Positions 8,986 through 19,333 of a stretch of 64,000 nucleotides of DNA are shown here, in pieces. Within the stretch, counting starts at the first letter, position 1. Each line of letters opens with the position of its first letter. The notes under the pieces are model-generated. The model saw only the letters and a program-made list of their open reading frames with translations. It was not told the origin of the DNA and ran no database searches. The stretch is taken from NCBI RefSeq assembly GCF_002272745.1, contig NZ_NPBD01000002.1, positions 620,001 through 684,000 on the forward strand, written 5' to 3'. The position numbers and the translations under genes were made by a program. The DNA is from Terribacillus saccharophilus (GTDB lineage Bacteria > Bacillota > Bacilli > Bacillales > Amphibacillaceae).

Positions 8986-9026
8986 TGTATACCCTTGAAG
9001 TGGCAGTTAGTCAACTGTTCCAGTTG
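8986..9026 (-). promoter_or_regulatory. Sigma-A promoter of the DMT gene with overlapping palindrome
   Basis: On the minus strand TTGACT and TATACA are separated by 17 bases (9009-9014 and 8986-8991). A perfect inverted repeat CAACTG-TTC-CAGTTG (9012-9026) overlaps the -35 and is a good candidate operator. Together with the spo0A terminator this accounts for the 300-base gap between the two genes. Confidence 0.65.
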
Positions 9027-9047
9027 CAGTCGTAATGATAACACAAA

Positions 9048-9093
9048 ATAAAAACGCCTCCCTTATCGTCGATCGATAAACAGAAGCGTTAAA
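9048..9093 (-). terminator. spo0A terminator
   Basis: A long stem (outer AACGCTTC with GGAGGCGTT, inner TTATCG with CGATAA) is followed on the minus strand by TTTTATTTTG. Confidence 0.75.
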
Positions 9094-9168
9094 ACCTTGA
9101 AAATTGGATTTATAGCTAAAGCAAAACCGTTCTAGGTTTATTTATATTACGATCAATCTATTTCAGCC

Positions 9169-9954
9169 TCAACTGGCACGGTGCTCAAGCCGCAGGCGAT
9201 CTGCTACCATTGCAATAAATTCAGAATTTGTCGGTTTTGCTTTGGAGATGCTGACAGTGTATCCAAATAGGGAGGAGATGCTATCCATATTTCCACGGTT
9301 CCACGCTACTTCGATAGCATGGCGGATTGCTCTTTCCACTCGGGAAGCTGTCGTATTGTATATTTTGGCAATGTCCGGATAAAGAACCTTGGTAATAGAA
9401 CCGAGCAAGTCAATATCATTATAAACCATTGTAATCGCTTCGCGAAGGTACATATAACCCTTGATGTGTGCCGGCACACCAATTTCGTGAATGATATTAG
9501 TGATGCTCGCTTCCAGATTTGGTTTTTTATCACGTTTTTTCTCTTTTACTCGAATCGGACTTGACTCATAGCTTCCGCCATATCCGCTTACCTGACGGAT
9601 CTGTGCTGCCAGGTTCTCAAGATCGAAGGGCTTAAGGATGAAATAAGCAGCGCCGAGATCGACTGCCTTCTTAGTTACTTCTTCTTGACCGAAGGCTGTT
9701 AGCATAATTACATGCGGCATCGGTGCGGATGTTCTTTCTCTTAATGTACGAAGAACAGCCAGTCCATCGACATGCGGCATGATGATGTCGAGTACGACGA
9801 CATCCGGCTGGATATCTTCCAGCATATCTAAACAATCTTTTCCATTATAAGCTGTTCCAATTACCTCTATATCGGATTGGTCTTCAAAATATTCCTCCAT
9901 AAGCTGCACAAGCTCTCGATTGTCATCGACCAAAACTGCTTTTATCTTATCCAT
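9169..9954 (-). CDS. spo0A: Stage 0 sporulation response regulator Spo0A
   Basis: This is the master regulator of sporulation entry, activated by the phosphorelay. The receiver domain spans ~1-125 with acidic pocket D10-D11 (LVDDNREL), phosphoacceptor D56 ([13 protein letters not shown]), and the conserved Lys in FILKPFD. A charged linker is followed by the sporulation-specific DNA-binding domain (~150-261) with the recognition region [19 protein letters not shown]. Length 261 is close to B. subtilis (267). The upstream region carries two perfect 0A boxes and a sigma-H-like -35, so autoregulation is expected. The assignment is certain. Confidence 0.98.
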   Translation of the reverse strand: MDKIKAVLVDDNRELVQLMEEYFEDQSDIEVIGTAYNGKDCLDMLEDIQPDVVVLDIIMPHVDGLAVLRTLRERTSAPMPHVIMLTAFGQEEVTKKAVDLGAAYFILKPFDLENLAAQIRQVSGYGGSYESSPIRVKEKKRDKKPNLEASITNIIHEIGVPAHIKGYMYLREAITMVYNDIDLLGSITKVLYPDIAKIYNTTASRVERAIRHAIEVAWNRGNMDSISSLFGYTVSISKAKPTNSEFIAMVADRLRLEHRAS

Positions 9955-9998
9955 TCCCAGCTTCCTCCCTTAATATCCCTTATGATTCCACGTTATAG

Positions 9999-10090
9999 TT
10001 TCGACACATCAAGGTCAATTCCTGCCAAATTGAAAAAAACCACACTTTTATTTCCAGAGTATGAAATCCTGCCCATCATTCGACAAATTG
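9999..10090 (-). promoter_or_regulatory. spo0A control region: 0A boxes and sigma-H-like promoter
   Basis: Two perfect minus-strand TGTCGAA boxes are at 10000-10006 and 10079-10085. Between them AGGAATT (10017-10023) resembles a sigma-H -35, with the expected -10 overlapping the proximal 0A box. This is the arrangement of an autoregulated spo0A promoter. Motifs are visible; use of sigma-H is inferred. Confidence 0.65.
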
Positions 10091-10144
10091 CGACGCAGCG
10101 CGTTCCGAACAGGTGTTTCTTGTCTTTACAGTATACCGTATGAC

Positions 10145-10197
10145 TTGAAAAAGAAAAAGACAATCCTATTCGTAAACGAACAGGAATTGCCTTTTTC
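10145..10197 (-). terminator. spoIVB terminator (bidirectional)
   Basis: The stem pairs GGCAATTCCTGTTCG with CGAATAGGATTGTC around a TAAA loop (10159-10191), with T-rich tails on both sides. It overlaps the spoIVB stop and separates it from the spo0A promoter. Confidence 0.85.
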
Positions 10198-11461
10198 AGC
10201 TTGCTTTTTTATCACTTTTGTAAATGTCGATACCTGCTTCCTGCAGCATCCATTCGATGTGTACACCGTAACCGGATGTCGGATCGTTAACGAATACGTG
10301 TGTAACAGCACCAATAAGTTTACCATCCTGAATGATTGGACTTCCGCTCATCCCTTGGACGATTCCGCCTGTTTTAGCAAGCAGCCTCTTGTCTGTCACC
10401 TTGATGATCATACCTTTTGTTGCGGGATGATCCTGCGGTACGCTATTGACGATTTCCACTTCGAATTCTTCAATCTTTTCGCCATCCACTACAGTTCGGA
10501 TAACTGCTGGTCCTTTTTTAACTTCCTCGCTTAAAGCAATTGGAAGTGCTTTTGCTTCCTCATTTTGACGCATATCACTTTCCAGTTTGCCAAAAATACC
10601 AAAAGGGCTATTTTTCGTGATAGTTCCGATATAATTGCGGTTCATGCTGAATTCAGCGAGTTTTTCCCCTGGTTTGCCATTGTTTCCTTTTTGAATGCTT
10701 GTAACATTAGATCTGACGATTGTACCGTCATGAATCTCAATAGGCTTTTGTGTATCCATATCCGATATAACATGGCCTAATGCACCATAGTTCTTTGATG
10801 CCGGATCATAAAAGGTCATCGTACCGATACCAGCTGCTGAATCACGGATATAGAGACCCATTCGGTACTGCTTATCCTTGTCGTCCAGTGCAGGATTGAG
10901 TTCTGCAGTCAATGTCTGGCTGCCGCGTTTTACTTCAATGCTGACAGGCTTACCCGCTTTACCAGCTTTTTCAATCAGCGGAGCAACTTCTTCCATCCTG
11001 TGGATTTCTTTTTCATCGATTTTCAAAAGAATATCCCCAGTATAGATAGCTGCATCTTCTCCAGGAGATACACTTGCTTCGGCAGTTCTTACTTGATGAT
11101 GACCGACAACAAGAACACCTAATGTATGAAGTTTGACTCCTACTGAATGCCCTCCAGGAACAATGCGGATATCTGACAATACATCAACAGCTACCTTTTT
11201 GACAGGTATACTGCCTACCGTATAAACAAGTTCTTGTTTGCCTGTTGACTGCCCCTGAAAGGCCTCTTGGTCAATAGCTTCTACAGCCTCTCCGTCACCA
11301 AAAACCGGAAGAGCATCAGAAAGATCGTTATTTGAAAACAAAGTCAATGTTTTGGGTATGCTCAAAAAGGACTGTACTGGTTTTGTCAATGGCGCGGCTA
11401 ATAATACAGCCAGCAGACAAAGACCAATGGCGATGCGCAGTGCTGCTACCTTATTCTTCAT
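10196..11461 (-). CDS. spoIVB: SpoIVB serine peptidase (sporulation checkpoint)
   Basis: SpoIVB is made in the forespore under sigma-G and cleaves SpoIVFA to release pro-sigma-K processing. The frame has an N-terminal signal anchor, a PDZ domain near residues 100-180 ([15 protein letters not shown], then [17 protein letters not shown]), and an S55 peptidase domain with catalytic [17 protein letters not shown] about 50 residues from the C-terminus. The ATG at 11461 (MKNKVAALR) is chosen because AGGAG lies 8 bases upstream; a longer in-frame start at 11500 lacks this. The neighbours recN and spo0A are as in B. subtilis. Confidence 0.95.
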   Translation of the reverse strand: MKNKVAALRIAIGLCLLAVLLAAPLTKPVQSFLSIPKTLTLFSNNDLSDALPVFGDGEAVEAIDQEAFQGQSTGKQELVYTVGSIPVKKVAVDVLSDIRIVPGGHSVGVKLHTLGVLVVGHHQVRTAEASVSPGEDAAIYTGDILLKIDEKEIHRMEEVAPLIEKAGKAGKPVSIEVKRGSQTLTAELNPALDDKDKQYRMGLYIRDSAAGIGTMTFYDPASKNYGALGHVISDMDTQKPIEIHDGTIVRSNVTSIQKGNNGKPGEKLAEFSMNRNYIGTITKNSPFGIFGKLESDMRQNEEAKALPIALSEEVKKGPAVIRTVVDGEKIEEFEVEIVNSVPQDHPATKGMIIKVTDKRLLAKTGGIVQGMSGSPIIQDGKLIGAVTHVFVNDPTSGYGVHIEWMLQEAGIDIYKSDKKAS

Positions 11462-11593
11462 TTTCTCATCTCCTAGAAGTCCTACCCCACAGCAGTTCAT
11501 GCTTGTTTATGTACTTCTAGTTTGACTTTCACAGAGGCTTTTTAAACCCAGAAAACATCAGAAAAAGCGCCTATCTTTTCCTTTATTTAAAAC

Positions 11594-11622
11594 GAAAAAA
11601 ATCCTGCCATATATGGCAGGAT
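11594..11622 (-). terminator. recN terminator
   Basis: The perfect palindrome ATCCTGCCATATATGGCAGGAT (11601-11622) overlaps the recN stop and is followed by seven T on the minus strand. Confidence 0.88.
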
Positions 11623-13346
11623 CATGAATGTTTGTATTGTCCGGCAAGTGTTATCAGTTCTCTTGCATGTTCTTTGGTCTTTTCGGTGAGCACTGTTCCG
11701 GTCATCATTCTGCTGATTTCTTCGACAGCAGTGTCCTGACCAAGCTCAGTCACTGACGTATGCGTACTGTTGTTTTCAACATGCTTTTCAATTAATAAAT
11801 GCGTATCCGCCATGGAGGCAACCTGTGGTAGATGGGTAATACACAATACCTGCGACCCAACAGAGATACCATATATCTTCTCTCCTATTGCCTGGGCAAC
11901 ACGGCCGCTGACACCTGTATCCACTTCATCAAAAATGACACTCGTCACACCTTGATGCCTTGAGAAAATACGTTTCAGAGCTAGCATGATACGAGATAAT
12001 TCCCCTCCTGAAGCGACTTTATGCAGTTCCTTCAAAGGCTCTCCCGGGTTTGTAGAGATATGGAATGTAATCGCGTCAAAACCATCTGCCGTCAACTGGA
12101 CAGGTTTTCCATTCAATTCTGGATCACCAGAATTTCCATTCTTTAACTGTACGTCAACATGGAAACGTGCTTTCTCTAAATACAGATCCTTCAGCTCATC
12201 ATGGATGGCGTCTGTTAACTGGACAGATGCTTGTAAACGCAGGTCATGGAGCTGCTTCGCCTCAAGCATTGTGTCCTCACCAAGATCCGCAATTTGCTGC
12301 TCCAGCTGATGAATGTGGGAGTCGCGATTTTGAATCTGATCAATCTGATCTTCAATACTCGCTGCATATTCTAAAATTTCTTCGACCGATTGGCCATACT
12401 TCTTTTTCAATCGGCTTATTTCATTCAAACGCATTTCAATTTCATTCAAGCGTTCTGGATTATAAGAAAGTGAATCAAGCTGACTGCTCAGCTGGAATGT
12501 GAGATCCTCCATCAGATAATATTGTTCACTAATCATCTGATGATGCTTCTGTATATCATCATCATAGGAACTAGCCGATTCAAGACTGGCCAAAGCATGC
12601 CCTACCCAGTCCAAACCTTTCTGTTCCCCATAAAGTGCATTATAGGCGTCATGGAGCGATTGATAAATTCGTTCGTAATTCATCAACTTTGTACGCTCTT
12701 CTGTAAGTTGTTCATCTTCACCAGGCTGAAGTTCCGCTTCTTTCAATTCGTTGTATTGAAATTTAAGCAAATCAAGACGCTGGGCCATTTCCTGTTCATT
12801 CGTATTCCATTCTTTGTAGCGTTTTTTCAATTTTTGAAGTTCTTTGAATTGAAGCGTATAAGCTTCCTTTGCTTTGCCGATTGCTTCTGCATCGTACAAA
12901 TCCAAGAGCTCTATATGCTTATCTGCATCCATCAAAGATTGGGTTTCGTGCTGCGTATGAATATCGATCAATGATTTTCCGAATTCACGTAATATAGCCA
13001 AAGTCACCAGCTTGCCATTTACACGACAAATACTTTTCCCACTTGTCGTCATGGTACGCTCCATAACAACCATTCCATCATCAATATCTACACCAAATTG
13101 AGCACCTACAGTATAAATAGGATGATCAGGTGAGTCAATGATAAATAGGCCTTCCAGCTCTGCTTTTTTCTGACCGTGGCGGATGAATTCAACCGACCCT
13201 CTTCCGCCGCTAAGCAGCTGGACTGCATCAATGACAATAGACTTACCTGCTCCCGTTTCTCCAGTCAGCACAGTAAGCCCTTCTTTAAAATGTATCCGTA
13301 TATGGTCAATAATTGCAAAATCCTTAATCGAAAGTTCTGTAAGCAT
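11622..13346 (-). CDS. recN: DNA repair protein RecN
   Basis: RecN is an SMC-like ATPase that gathers DNA ends in double-strand break repair. Visible are Walker A TGETGAGKSIVIDA (~residue 29), a long central coiled coil (~150-380) rich in Glu, Lys and Gln, the ABC signature SGGELSRIMLALKRI and Walker B SVIFDEVDTGVSG. Its 574 residues match family size (~576). It lies 24 bases downstream of argR as in other Bacillaceae. No truncation is seen. Confidence 0.97.
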   Translation of the reverse strand: MLTELSIKDFAIIDHIRIHFKEGLTVLTGETGAGKSIVIDAVQLLSGGRGSVEFIRHGQKKAELEGLFIIDSPDHPIYTVGAQFGVDIDDGMVVMERTMTTSGKSICRVNGKLVTLAILREFGKSLIDIHTQHETQSLMDADKHIELLDLYDAEAIGKAKEAYTLQFKELQKLKKRYKEWNTNEQEMAQRLDLLKFQYNELKEAELQPGEDEQLTEERTKLMNYERIYQSLHDAYNALYGEQKGLDWVGHALASLESASSYDDDIQKHHQMISEQYYLMEDLTFQLSSQLDSLSYNPERLNEIEMRLNEISRLKKKYGQSVEEILEYAASIEDQIDQIQNRDSHIHQLEQQIADLGEDTMLEAKQLHDLRLQASVQLTDAIHDELKDLYLEKARFHVDVQLKNGNSGDPELNGKPVQLTADGFDAITFHISTNPGEPLKELHKVASGGELSRIMLALKRIFSRHQGVTSVIFDEVDTGVSGRVAQAIGEKIYGISVGSQVLCITHLPQVASMADTHLLIEKHVENNSTHTSVTELGQDTAVEEISRMMTGTVLTEKTKEHARELITLAGQYKHS

Positions 13347-13370
13347 GGTATCCCCTCATTTCACTTCCGT

Positions 13371-13820
13371 TTAAAGCATGGCCAGCAGTTTGTCTTTTAC
13401 AAATTCTGTATCAGCTTCCGTACGGCAAATGATTAGAATCGTGTCATCTCCGCTAATCGTTCCGAGAATTTCATCCCAATCCAGGTTATCTAAAAGAACA
13501 GCAAGCGCGTTCCCGTTACCTGGAAGTGTTTTGAGTACAATAAAATGACTTGTCGTATCGATACTGACAAAAGCATCCATAATAAGCCGCTTCAGTTTTT
13601 CAAGCGGATTAAACCGATTGTCTGCAGGCAAGCTGTACTTGTATGCTCCCTCAAAGGTCGGAACTTTGACAAGGTGCAATTCCTTAATATCTCGGGAAAC
13701 GGTAGCCTGTGTCACATTGAATCCTAAATCCTTCAAATGGTCTACTAGCTCATCCTGTGTTTCAATATCGTTGTTTGTGATCAACTCGCGAATTTTGATA
13801 TGTCGTTGAATTTTACTCAT
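13371..13820 (-). CDS. argR: Arginine repressor ArgR/AhrC
   Basis: This 149-residue hexameric regulator represses arginine synthesis and activates catabolism. The N-terminal winged helix has [16 protein letters not shown] (~residues 37-52). The C-terminal oligomerisation and arginine-binding region ends in [15 protein letters not shown] with the conserved Asp pair. It overlaps the tlyA stop by 8 bases, so translation is probably coupled. Ortholog of B. subtilis AhrC by sequence and gene order. Confidence 0.95.
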   Translation of the reverse strand: MSKIQRHIKIRELITNNDIETQDELVDHLKDLGFNVTQATVSRDIKELHLVKVPTFEGAYKYSLPADNRFNPLEKLKRLIMDAFVSIDTTSHFIVLKTLPGNGNALAVLLDNLDWDEILGTISGDDTILIICRTEADTEFVKDKLLAML

Positions 13821-14670
13821 TGTCTTCCTCCATCGCTTTCTCCGACACGGCTTTTTTCGCAGTTAATTGCTGATGCGCATCGTCGACGACTGATTGAATC
13901 GCTTCTGTATCAGGGAAATCAGCTGCTGTATCTTTATCCCAAGCTAAGTGAGCCAAGAATTCGATATTGCCGTCTCCTCCAGTGATTGGCGAAAAAGTCA
14001 GTCCTTCATACTGAAAACCGAGCGATTCACTGAATTTCAGTGTATCCTCTAGTACTTCAAAGTGCACTTTCCTATCACGTACGATTCCTTTTCTGCCTAC
14101 TTGCTCACGTCCTGCTTCGAACTGCGGTTTAATGAGCGCGACAACATCACTGCCTGGCGCTAATATCTCCTTCAATGCAGGCAAAATCAATCGCAAGGAA
14201 ATGAAAGATACATCAATCGACGCAAAATTCGGCAGTCCCTCTGTCAGCATATCAGGTGTTACGTAACGGAAATTCGTTCTTTCCATAACAACAACACGTG
14301 GATCATTCCGAAGCTTCCAGTCGAGCTGATTATAACCGACGTCGATTGCGTAACTGCGAGCTGCACCACGCTGCAAAGCGCAATCAGTAAAGCCTCCAGT
14401 AGAAGAACCGATGTCAACCATTGTCCGGTCTTCAACATCGATTTCAAAATAATCCAAAGCTTTTTCCAGTTTCAGGCCGCCACGTCCTACATAAGGAATG
14501 ACTTTGCCTTTCACAGTAAGGTTAGCTGTTTCGTCAACCTTCATACCAGGTTTATCAAGACGATCGTTGCCGGAATATACGAGTCCAGCCATGATTGTCC
14601 GCTTTGCTTTTTCTCTTGTTTCTATAAGTCCCCTATCAACGAGGAGAACATCCAATCTCACTTTTGCCAT
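13813..14670 (-). CDS. tlyA: TlyA-family rRNA methyltransferase / haemolysin-like protein (YqxC)
   Basis: An S4 RNA-binding domain (residues ~1-65, with [20 protein letters not shown]) is fused to an FtsJ-type methyltransferase (~75-270) with SAM motif [16 protein letters not shown]. Family members 2'-O-methylate 16S and sometimes 23S rRNA. Length 285 is slightly above the ~270 norm because of a charged C-terminal tail. It is 5 bases downstream of dxs and overlaps argR. The name rests on homology; the target nucleotide is not deducible. Confidence 0.9.
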   Translation of the reverse strand: MAKVRLDVLLVDRGLIETREKAKRTIMAGLVYSGNDRLDKPGMKVDETANLTVKGKVIPYVGRGGLKLEKALDYFEIDVEDRTMVDIGSSTGGFTDCALQRGAARSYAIDVGYNQLDWKLRNDPRVVVMERTNFRYVTPDMLTEGLPNFASIDVSFISLRLILPALKEILAPGSDVVALIKPQFEAGREQVGRKGIVRDRKVHFEVLEDTLKFSESLGFQYEGLTFSPITGGDGNIEFLAHLAWDKDTAADFPDTEAIQSVVDDAHQQLTAKKAVSEKAMEEDNE

Positions 14671-14674
14671 TCAC

Positions 14675-16570
14675 TCAAGCCCTTTGCTCTTCATTCATTC
14701 TTACTATCTTACGGAGTCTGTCGATTGTATTTTCCTTCGTTAATCCAACTTCCTCCATCTGTTCTGGTACACTTCCATGTTCAACAAAGTAGTCAGGTAC
14801 ACCCATTCGTCTGACAGAAGATGCATTGTAGCCGTTCTCCTCAGCGAATTCCATTACACCACTGCCGAAACCGCCTTTTAGCGCAGCTTCTTCAATCGTC
14901 AGGATCGGTAAATCGGAAGCGAAAATTTCATGCAGCATCGCTTCGTCCATCGGTTTGATGAAACGAGCATTCACAACACGAACAGAAATACCGTCCGCAG
15001 CGAGCGACTCACTTGCATCCATTGCCAGCGGAATCGTTGTCCCAAATGTTAGGATAACAGCATCCGTTCCTTCTTTTAGCACTTCCCAGCTTCCGATTGG
15101 TAATGCATACGTTTTATCATCTACAGGAACACCGAGTGCGTTTCCACGTGGATAACGCAGAGCAATCGGGCCATCTTCATGTGCCAAAGCAGTATGAACC
15201 ATGTGCCGCGCTTCATTTTCATCCTTTGGCATCATTATGGTGAAATTAGGCATTGCTCGGAGGAAGGATATATCGTATACACCTTGATGCGTCTCCCCGT
15301 CAGCTCCGACAAAACCTGCGCGGTCAATCCCGACAAATACATTGAGGTTTTGTCTGGCAATGTCATGAAGCAGTTGATCGTAAGCTCGCTGCAGGAAAGT
15401 GGAATAAATGGCAAGGAAAGGTTTTACACCTTGCGTTGCCATACCAGCTGCCATCGTTGTGGCATGCTGTTCAGCTATTCCAACATCAAAAAGACGATCA
15501 GGCATTTCTTTTTTGAAGTTTTCCAGTTTGGAACCGAGAATCATTGCTGGAGTAATGACTGCAATCCGTTTATCCGTTCGCGCTTTCTCAAGAACAGCTT
15601 CACTGATCACCTTACTCCAAGCAGGTGCAGTAGCGGAACTTTTAATCTTTTCACCGGATTCAATTTTATATGGTCCGACTCCATGCCAATTGTCTGTTTT
15701 ATCACTTTCAGCAGGTTGATACCCTTTTCCTTTTTGGGTAACCACATGGATGATTTTAGGTCCTTTGGTCTTTTTAGCGTAATGTATTGCTTCTTCAAGG
15801 TCTTGGAAATTATGGCCGTCCACAGGTCCGAAATAGGTGAACCCTAGTTCTTCGAAAAACATGCCAGGAACCATGAAATACTTCATGCTATCTTTCATTC
15901 TTTCTGCAGCGGTAGCAAGCTTGCCGCCAACAGCAGGAATCTTTTTAAGTAGCGTTTCCATTTCATCTTTTGCACGCTTGTACTTACCTGCACTGCGCAT
16001 TCTTCCTAAAACATGATGCAGCGCACCGACATTATTCGCAATAGACATTTCATTATCATTAAGGATGACGGTGATGTTCTTTTTCTCATCGCCGATATTA
16101 TTCAGCGCTTCCAATGCCATTCCGCCAGTGAGGGCACCATCTCCAATAACCGGCACGACCTCATAATTCTCATCCATCATATCTCTTGCTGACGCCATTC
16201 CCATCGCAGCAGAAAGGGATGTAGAGCTATGTCCTGTTTCCCATACATCGTGCTCACTCTCGATCCGTTTCGGGAAGCCGCACATGCCTTTATATTGGCG
16301 TAATGTTTCAAAGTCAGCGGTTCTGCCGGTCAATATCTTGTGAATGTATGCTTGATGCCCTACATCCCAGATAAATTTATCCTGCGGACTATTGAATGCT
16401 TTATGCAGTGCTAGCGTGAGTTCCACGACACCAAGATTTGCACCAAGATGCCCTCCTGTGACGGACAGCTTTTCAATCAGAAATGTCCGGATGGAAGCTG
16501 CAAGTTCACTTAGCTCCTCATTCGACATTTCCTTCAAGAATGCCGGGTTCTTAATTGCTGTTAAATCCAT
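14675..16570 (-). CDS. dxs: 1-deoxy-D-xylulose-5-phosphate synthase
   Basis: Dxs is the TPP-dependent first enzyme of the MEP isoprenoid pathway. Visible are the TPP-binding motif [17 protein letters not shown] (~residue 150), transketolase segments [19 protein letters not shown] and [11 protein letters not shown], and a family-typical length (~631). The start is taken as ATG at 16570 (MDLTAIKNP) behind GGGGAAGG; the upstream GTG at 16591 has no ribosome site. A 290-base gap with a terminator and a structured leader separates it from ispA. Confidence 0.96.
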   Translation of the reverse strand: MDLTAIKNPAFLKEMSNEELSELAASIRTFLIEKLSVTGGHLGANLGVVELTLALHKAFNSPQDKFIWDVGHQAYIHKILTGRTADFETLRQYKGMCGFPKRIESEHDVWETGHSSTSLSAAMGMASARDMMDENYEVVPVIGDGALTGGMALEALNNIGDEKKNITVILNDNEMSIANNVGALHHVLGRMRSAGKYKRAKDEMETLLKKIPAVGGKLATAAERMKDSMKYFMVPGMFFEELGFTYFGPVDGHNFQDLEEAIHYAKKTKGPKIIHVVTQKGKGYQPAESDKTDNWHGVGPYKIESGEKIKSSATAPAWSKVISEAVLEKARTDKRIAVITPAMILGSKLENFKKEMPDRLFDVGIAEQHATTMAAGMATQGVKPFLAIYSTFLQRAYDQLLHDIARQNLNVFVGIDRAGFVGADGETHQGVYDISFLRAMPNFTIMMPKDENEARHMVHTALAHEDGPIALRYPRGNALGVPVDDKTYALPIGSWEVLKEGTDAVILTFGTTIPLAMDASESLAADGISVRVVNARFIKPMDEAMLHEIFASDLPILTIEEAALKGGFGSGVMEFAEENGYNASSVRRMGVPDYFVEHGSVPEQMEEVGLTKENTIDRLRKIVRMNEEQRA

Positions 16571-16631
16571 ATAACCTTCCCCTTTTGTCACCGGCCTGAT
16601 CAGCCTGACAGCATAGTATGAATAGGTACAT

Positions 16632-16730
16632 TTCTGCGCCGGACGAAGAAATCAATCCTGTAGGTTTATACCCTGTTTCTATCTCTCCAACATCAATTTC
16701 AGACAATTTCTGCACTTCGTCCGTGCAGGA
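16632..16730 (-). promoter_or_regulatory. Structured leader of dxs with competing hairpins
   Basis: In the minus-strand RNA the segment 16715-16723 can pair in two ways: locally in hairpin CTGCAC-N7-GTGCAG (16710-16728), or over a distance, as CGGACGAAG with CTTCGTCCG at 16640-16648. The second stem extends by four more pairs (CUGC/GCAG) past an internal loop. Such mutually exclusive folds suggest regulation of dxs expression. No known riboswitch class was recognised. Confidence 0.35.
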
Positions 16731-16737
16731 GCCTATT

Positions 16738-16771
16738 TAAAAATAGCCGCTAGCACATATGTGATAACGGC
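16738..16771 (-). terminator. Terminator after ispA
   Basis: The minus-strand hairpin GCCGTTA ... TAGCGGC has an inner CACATATGTG palindrome and is followed by TATTTTT. It implies that dxs has its own promoter or receives read-through. Confidence 0.75.
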
Positions 16772-16858
16772 GTTTTCTATGTTCGTACGTATCAGTTCTG
16801 TCCTATATTCCTAGTAGCAATATATCACAGTTGGCTATAAGCTTACAATCAATAACAG

Positions 16859-17746
16859 TCAGCTCGTCCTTCTGCTCAAATAAACGGTGAGCTCATGCAA
16901 TCTGGTATCCTTGATTTCCGCTTGTTCCAAACACTGATGCGCCAGTTTGACGTATTTGTCCATTTGCGCCTTCGCTCCGTCAAGTCCAAGCAGCTTAGGA
17001 TACGTGCTTTTCTTGTTTTCTTCGTCACTGCCGACTGGTTTTCCAAGGACAGATGCGTCCCCTGTTACATCCAGGATGTCATCCTGCACCTGGAAAATTA
17101 GACCAATGTAGGTGCCGAATTGTTTCATCAGCTCCAGCGTTTCCGGTTTTACGCCGGCTAAATAGGCACCGGCAACAATTGCATATGTTAATAACTTACC
17201 CGTTTTTAGATTATGTATTTGCTCTAATTCATCCAACGTGCTTTCTTTATCTTCTGCTTCCATATCCAAAGTTTGTCCAGCAATCATGCCGGTTGAACCA
17301 GCAGCTTCAGACAAATAAGACATTAGGTATACCTTTTCCTCCGGCTGAATCCCTGTGGCTTGCCCGATGACAGAAAAACTTCTTGTCAGGAGTGCATCAC
17401 CAGCAAGTATCGCTGTTGCTTCCCCAAATTTCTTATGGTTTGTCAGCTGTCCGCGGCGGTAATCGTCATCATCCATCGCAGGCAGATCATCATGAATTAA
17501 AGAGTAGGTGTGCACCATTTCAAGCGCAGCAGCGACTGGAAGGACTTTATCGCCACGTCCGCCGAAAGATTCAAATGCAGCCCGCATGAGAATTGGACGC
17601 AGTCGCTTGCCTCCAGCTCGCATGCTATATAAAACAGATTCAGCTAAAGAGTGTGGAAGCATGTTGTCATTTTCGAGCAAATTCATCATGTACTCGTTTA
17701 GCTGCTGCTGTTCTGCTTTCAAATAACCCTGTAACGATTCACTCAC
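16859..17746 (-). CDS. ispA: Polyprenyl synthetase (farnesyl diphosphate synthase)
   Basis: IspA condenses IPP with DMAPP and GPP to give farnesyl diphosphate. Both Asp-rich motifs are present: first DDLPAMDDDDYRRG (~residue 85) and second FQVQDDILDVTGD (~residue 230). The 295-residue length is typical. It starts at GTG 17746 behind AGGAGG (8-base spacing), directly following the xseB stop. Its place in the xseA-xseB-ispA block is conserved in Bacillaceae. Confidence 0.94.
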   Translation of the reverse strand: MSESLQGYLKAEQQQLNEYMMNLLENDNMLPHSLAESVLYSMRAGGKRLRPILMRAAFESFGGRGDKVLPVAAALEMVHTYSLIHDDLPAMDDDDYRRGQLTNHKKFGEATAILAGDALLTRSFSVIGQATGIQPEEKVYLMSYLSEAAGSTGMIAGQTLDMEAEDKESTLDELEQIHNLKTGKLLTYAIVAGAYLAGVKPETLELMKQFGTYIGLIFQVQDDILDVTGDASVLGKPVGSDEENKKSTYPKLLGLDGAKAQMDKYVKLAHQCLEQAEIKDTRLHELTVYLSRRTS

Positions 17747-17980
17747 TTATTCTTCCTCCTGTACAGTGAATGGCTCAGTTTCGCCGGCATTATTCACAAT
17801 TTCCACCATTTGCTTCTCGACTTGCTCAAGCTTATCGCCACAGATTTTGGAAAGCTTCATACCTTCTTGATAATAGCCGATCGCCTGCTCAAGCGGGACA
17901 TCTCCTTGCTCCAGCTTGCTCACAATCTCCTCCAACTGCTGCATTGCTTCTTCAAAGCTCTGTTTTTTCTCCTCAGCCAT
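17747..17980 (-). CDS. xseB: Exodeoxyribonuclease VII small subunit
   Basis: This 77-residue helical protein has the XseB core [20 protein letters not shown] followed by [12 protein letters not shown]. It binds the XseA C-terminus to form exonuclease VII, which degrades single-stranded DNA. Its start overlaps the xseA end by 8 bases and its stop abuts ispA, a tight operon. Confidence 0.95.
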   Translation of the reverse strand: MAEEKKQSFEEAMQQLEEIVSKLEQGDVPLEQAIGYYQEGMKLSKICGDKLEQVEKQMVEIVNNAGETEPFTVQEEE

Positions 17981-19319
17981 TTGTATCCTCCTTCACTTCC
18001 TTGACGATACAATCTATCGTGCCATCCTCCAGATGAATTTGCACATCATCGCCTTTAGTAACCTGATCCACGCTCTTTAAAAGGGTATCTTGTTTGTACG
18101 AGATACTATATCCTCGCTTCATCGTTTCCAATGGATTCAATAAAGAAAGCTTATTGATTTGATGAAGAAACTTTTGCTGTTCTCTTTCATGCCTTTTTTC
18201 CATAGCTTGCTTTAATCTAGCTTGCAAGGCAGTCAGCTGCTGATTATAATTTTGAGCCTGTTTACCAGGATGAACAAGCGAAAGACGATTAACCAATGTG
18301 GTAAATTGCTGTTGCCTTGCCGACACAGCAGTCGTACCTGCTCTGCTTAATCGATCGGAAAGCTTGTCCAGTTCTATTTCTTTCTGCCTGAGAAGCTGCT
18401 CAGGATAGCGAAATGCATAAGAACCTCGAAGTTTTGCCAATCGGTTCGCTTCTTGACTGTAGCCTTGACGGACAACATAATGCATCCTGTTAGACAGTTG
18501 CACTAAACGATGCAGCAGTTCTTCACGTGCTGGTACAGCCAATTCAGCTGCACCGGTCGGCGTAGCTGCTCTGACATCGGCAACGAAATCACTGATAGTG
18601 AAGTCCGTTTCATGACCAACAGCGGAAATAATCGGGATACTTACCCTGTGGATAGCGCGTGCGACGATTTCCTCATTGAAGCTCCAAAGCTCTTCAATGG
18701 AGCCGCCTCCCCTTCCTATGATCAGCACGTCGAAATCATGTTCTTCCGCATAGGTGAGAGCCTGTACAAGCGACGGAGCTGATCGATCACCTTGGACAGA
18801 TACAGGCAGAACCGTCACTTTAACAATCGGATACCGCCTTTTGATCGTCGTCAAAATATCCCTTACAGCAGCACCAGTCGGGGAAGTAATAACTCCAATA
18901 TGCTCCGGATATTCCGGGAGCGGTTTCTTGTGAGCAGCAGAAAATAACCCTTCTCTTTCCAGCTTCTCTTTTAGCTGTTCATAAGCTTGATACAGCGCTC
19001 CTACTCCATCTGGCTCCATATGCTGAATATAAAGCTGATATTGGCCCTGCGGCTCATATAAGCCTATTTCTCCGCGGATCAGAACGGTCATCCCGTTTTC
19101 CGGAACAAATTTCATTCCTTTGTTTTGACTTGCAAACATGACAGACTGTATCCGTGCCCCATCATCTTTCAACGTCATATACATATGACCGCGACTGTGA
19201 TGCTTGAAGTTTGATATTTCAGCTCTTAGCCAAATATCCTTCAAATGCTTGTCCGTTTCCAGCTTCCGCTTCATATAGCGGGTCAAGGCAGTCACGGTCA
19301 AATAACGGTCATCACTCAT
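17973..19319 (-). CDS. xseA: Exodeoxyribonuclease VII large subunit
   Basis: This is the 448-residue catalytic subunit of exonuclease VII. An N-terminal OB-fold (~1-100; [16 protein letters not shown]) binds single-stranded DNA. The central nuclease domain has the conserved [16 protein letters not shown] and [17 protein letters not shown] with catalytic residues. A long C-terminal coiled coil (~270-400) binds XseB. It follows folD by 14 bases. Confidence 0.97.
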   Translation of the reverse strand: MSDDRYLTVTALTRYMKRKLETDKHLKDIWLRAEISNFKHHSRGHMYMTLKDDGARIQSVMFASQNKGMKFVPENGMTVLIRGEIGLYEPQGQYQLYIQHMEPDGVGALYQAYEQLKEKLEREGLFSAAHKKPLPEYPEHIGVITSPTGAAVRDILTTIKRRYPIVKVTVLPVSVQGDRSAPSLVQALTYAEEHDFDVLIIGRGGGSIEELWSFNEEIVARAIHRVSIPIISAVGHETDFTISDFVADVRAATPTGAAELAVPAREELLHRLVQLSNRMHYVVRQGYSQEANRLAKLRGSYAFRYPEQLLRQKEIELDKLSDRLSRAGTTAVSARQQQFTTLVNRLSLVHPGKQAQNYNQQLTALQARLKQAMEKRHEREQQKFLHQINKLSLLNPLETMKRGYSISYKQDTLLKSVDQVTKGDDVQIHLEDGTIDCIVKEVKEDTNG

Positions 19320-19333
19320 ACTTTTCCTGCTCC

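Noticed and set aside
10061-10534. 157-codon plus-strand frame across the spoIVB end
   Set aside because: It runs through the spoIVB terminator and the conserved peptidase end in antisense; no ribosome site.
15179-15847. 222-codon plus-strand frame inside dxs
   Set aside because: Long but antisense to conserved Dxs motifs; the length is explained by codon bias of the real gene.
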